Shown here piece after piece: positions 4,876-6,392 of a stretch of 6,392 nt of DNA. Positions within the stretch are counted from its first letter, which is position 1. Every line of letters starts with the position of its first letter. A program made the position numbers and the translations under genes. The notes beneath the pieces are model-generated. The model had not been told where the DNA came from and did no database searches. It was given only the letters and a program-made list of their open reading frames with translations. Source of the stretch: Thiomicrospira sp. UBA5634 (GTDB taxonomy: Bacteria > Pseudomonadota > Gammaproteobacteria > Thiomicrospirales > Thiomicrospiraceae); NCBI GenBank assembly GCA_002421475.1, contig DIJW01000108.1, positions 1 through 6,392 of the forward strand, given 5' to 3'.

Positions 4876-6327
4876 ATGAAAGGCAATTCAAATAATAAAC
4901 TTACGGTTGCTCAATCACCGTTTAAAGTTCCACCGCATTCTATTGATTCAGAGCAATCAGTTTTAGGTGGTTTGATGTTGTCTAACACTGCTTTTGAAGA
5001 CGTGTCGGCAGTCATTAATGAATTCGATTTCTACACTAAACAACACCAAGCTATCTATATCGCAATCACTGAACTGAATCGAGCTAATAAACCGTTTGAC
5101 TTGGTTACGGTGGTCGAGTTTTTAGAAGCTTCCGGTCAAATAGAACTGGCAGGAAGTAAAGCGTATTTGGCTGAATTAGTCGCCAATACGCCAGGTGCAG
5201 GTAATATCTTATTTTACGCGCAGATTGTGCGTGAAAAATCTATTCTGCGTAAACTGATCGAAGCGTCAAATGAAGTTGCTGAGAGTTGTTTTTTTACCCA
5301 GGGTAAAGACATTCGTGAAATTCTTGATTTTGCCGAGTTGAAAGTCATGGCGATTGCTGAGCATGGCGAAGGCAAACAACGTCAATACAAAACCATGGAC
5401 GATTTATTGACGGCAGCGATCAATAAGATTGATGAACTGTTTAACTCAGATGGATCCATAACGGGTATTGAAACCCATTTGACCGCATTTGATGAAATGA
5501 CGTCTGGTTTACAAAATGGTGATTTGTTGATTGTTGCCGGGCGTCCCTCCATGGGTAAAACCACTTTTTCGATGAATATGGCAGAAAACGTGGCGACCAA
5601 AAGTGGTCAACCCGTTGCCGTGTTTAGTATGGAAATGCCGGGTGAACAATTAGCGATGCGTATGATCAGTTCTTTAGGTCGTATAGATGCACATCGGATG
5701 CGTACCGGTAAGTTATTGCCGGAAGACTGGACCAAAATGAACAAGGCGATCAGCTTATTATCGAATGCTGAAATTTATATTGATGATACGCCCGCGTTGA
5801 TGATTACTGAGTTACGTGCAAGAGCCCGCCGAATTGATAAAGATATACGTGAAAAACAACGACGTAAAGCGATTGAACAGGGTGTAGAAAACCCTGAGTC
5901 CAAAGTAACGGGCTTAGGCCTGATTGTGATTGACTACTTACAACTAATGCGCGGTTCACAAAACACCGATAACCGTGTTAATGAAATCTCTGAAATTTCG
6001 CGCGGGCTCAAAGCATTAGCGAAAGAATTGAATATTCCAGTCATCGCTTTATCGCAGCTAAACCGGAGTTTGGAGCAGCGCCCTGATAAACGTCCGAAAA
6101 TGTCTGACTTACGAGAATCCGGTGCGATTGAGCAGGATGCCGACTTAATTATCTTTATTTATCGTGATGAAGTGTACCACCCGGATACCGATGATAAAGG
6201 CACAGCGGAAATCATTATTGCAAAACATCGTAATGGTTCAATAGGTACTATTCGTTTGACGTTTATTGGTGAATATACACGGTTCGAAAATTTTGCCTCA
6301 CTGCAACCCGAAGATGTGCATTACTAA
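4876..6327 (+). CDS. dnaB: Replicative DNA helicase DnaB
   Basis: 483-residue ATP-dependent 5'-3' helicase that forms a hexamer at the replication fork and recruits primase. The N-terminal DnaB domain begins at KVPPHSIDSEQSVLGGLML (17-35). The RecA-like domain has Walker A GRPSMGKTT (222-230, Lys228), the catalytic-Glu motif FSMEMP (Glu253), Walker B LIVIDYLQLM (Asp353), the H4 motif SQLNRSLEQR (393-402) and the arginine-finger segment KHRNGSIG (Lys450, Arg452). Compared with E. coli DnaB there are about 20 extra residues between ARRI (317-320) and Walker B, a Lys/Arg/Glu-rich stretch at about 321-346. No intein is present. The ATG at 4876 is the only usable start, since a stop codon lies in frame at 4840 with no start codon between. 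Its GAAGG (4869-4873) is only 2 nt away, unusually close, so initiation may be modest. The gene has its own probable promoter; alr follows after 1 nt. Confidence 0.98.
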   Translation: MKGNSNNKLTVAQSPFKVPPHSIDSEQSVLGGLMLSNTAFEDVSAVINEFDFYTKQHQAIYIAITELNRANKPFDLVTVVEFLEASGQIELAGSKAYLAELVANTPGAGNILFYAQIVREKSILRKLIEASNEVAESCFFTQGKDIREILDFAELKVMAIAEHGEGKQRQYKTMDDLLTAAINKIDELFNSDGSITGIETHLTAFDEMTSGLQNGDLLIVAGRPSMGKTTFSMNMAENVATKSGQPVAVFSMEMPGEQLAMRMISSLGRIDAHRMRTGKLLPEDWTKMNKAISLLSNAEIYIDDTPALMITELRARARRIDKDIREKQRRKAIEQGVENPESKVTGLGLIVIDYLQLMRGSQNTDNRVNEISEISRGLKALAKELNIPVIALSQLNRSLEQRPDKRPKMSDLRESGAIEQDADLIIFIYRDEVYHPDTDDKGTAEIIIAKHRNGSIGTIRLTFIGEYTRFENFASLQPEDVHY

Positions 6328-6328
6328 T

Positions 6329-6392
6329 ATGTCACGCCCAATTTCTGCCCACATTAATCTTAGTGCGTTACGTCACAATCTGCAGCAGGTTC
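6329..6392 (+). CDS. alr: Alanine racemase, N-terminal fragment
   Basis: Partial: the window ends after 21 codons. The visible start MSRPISAHINLSALRHNLQQV matches the opening of PLP-dependent alanine racemases (a strand A-x-I-D/N-L followed by ALRHNL), the enzymes that make D-alanine for peptidoglycan. The PLP lysine lies beyond the edge. The ATG comes 1 nt after the dnaB stop with only a weak upstream purine stretch, so translation is probably coupled to dnaB. dnaB-alr is a known neighbour pair in Pseudomonas, which supports the call despite the short sequence. Confidence 0.85.
   Translation, partial: MSRPISAHINLSALRHNLQQV

Noticed and set aside
5836..5919. Intein or mobile insertion in dnaB
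   Set aside because: The extra stretch is about 20 residues, far too short for an intein, and has no splice-site Cys/Ser or terminal His-Asn motif.

Overview
The window looks like a stretch of core chromosome from a gammaproteobacterium of moderate-to-low GC (low-to-mid 40s % by eye, not counted). Every gene is on the + strand and reads end to end without frameshift. The S1, IHF-beta, S6, S18, L9 and DnaB proteins all resemble their E. coli counterparts closely. The order rpsF-rpsR-(DUF2232 membrane protein)-rplI-dnaB-alr, with no priB between rpsF and rpsR, is the Pseudomonas-type arrangement rather than the enterobacterial one. GC and gene order would fit a sulfur- or methyl-oxidising lineage (Thiomicrospira/Methylophaga-like), but that is a guess; the genus cannot be fixed from the sequence.

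Layout. (1) 1-1118: the 3' two-thirds of rpsA (ribosomal protein S1, domains 3-6), closed by a strong intrinsic terminator with a UACG loop. (2) 1231-1876: ihfB (IHF beta subunit) followed 16 nt later by lapA, a small two-helix inner-membrane protein. The usual partner gene lapB is not between lapA and pyrF. (3) 1918-2613: pyrF (orotidine-5'-phosphate decarboxylase), followed by a perfect 14-bp inverted repeat. (4) 2652-4800: a ribosomal-protein operon. A promoter with a perfect TATAAT box and a structured 5' leader precede rpsF, rpsR, a polytopic DUF2232/YybS-like membrane protein gene and rplI. The genes are 5-22 nt apart, two of the ribosome binding sites overlap the preceding gene's end, and a strong intrinsic terminator follows rplI. 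(5) 4813-6392: a second promoter, dnaB (replicative helicase), and 1 nt after its stop the first 21 codons of alr (alanine racemase), cut by the window edge.

The genes serve translation (S1, S6, S18, L9), chromosome architecture and replication (IHF, DnaB), pyrimidine synthesis (PyrF) and the envelope (LapA, Alr, possibly the DUF2232 protein). In E. coli these loci are scattered; here the rpsA-ihfB-lapA-pyrF block directly abuts the rpsF-rplI-dnaB block.

I looked for an undescribed system and did not find one: this is ordinary housekeeping DNA, with no mobile element, CRISPR array, phage gene or toxin-antitoxin pair. The points most worth checking are the three-hairpin leader that covers the rpsF ribosome binding site, a 20-residue insertion between the Walker A and Walker B motifs of DnaB, lapA without lapB, and the uncharacterised membrane protein inside the ribosomal operon.
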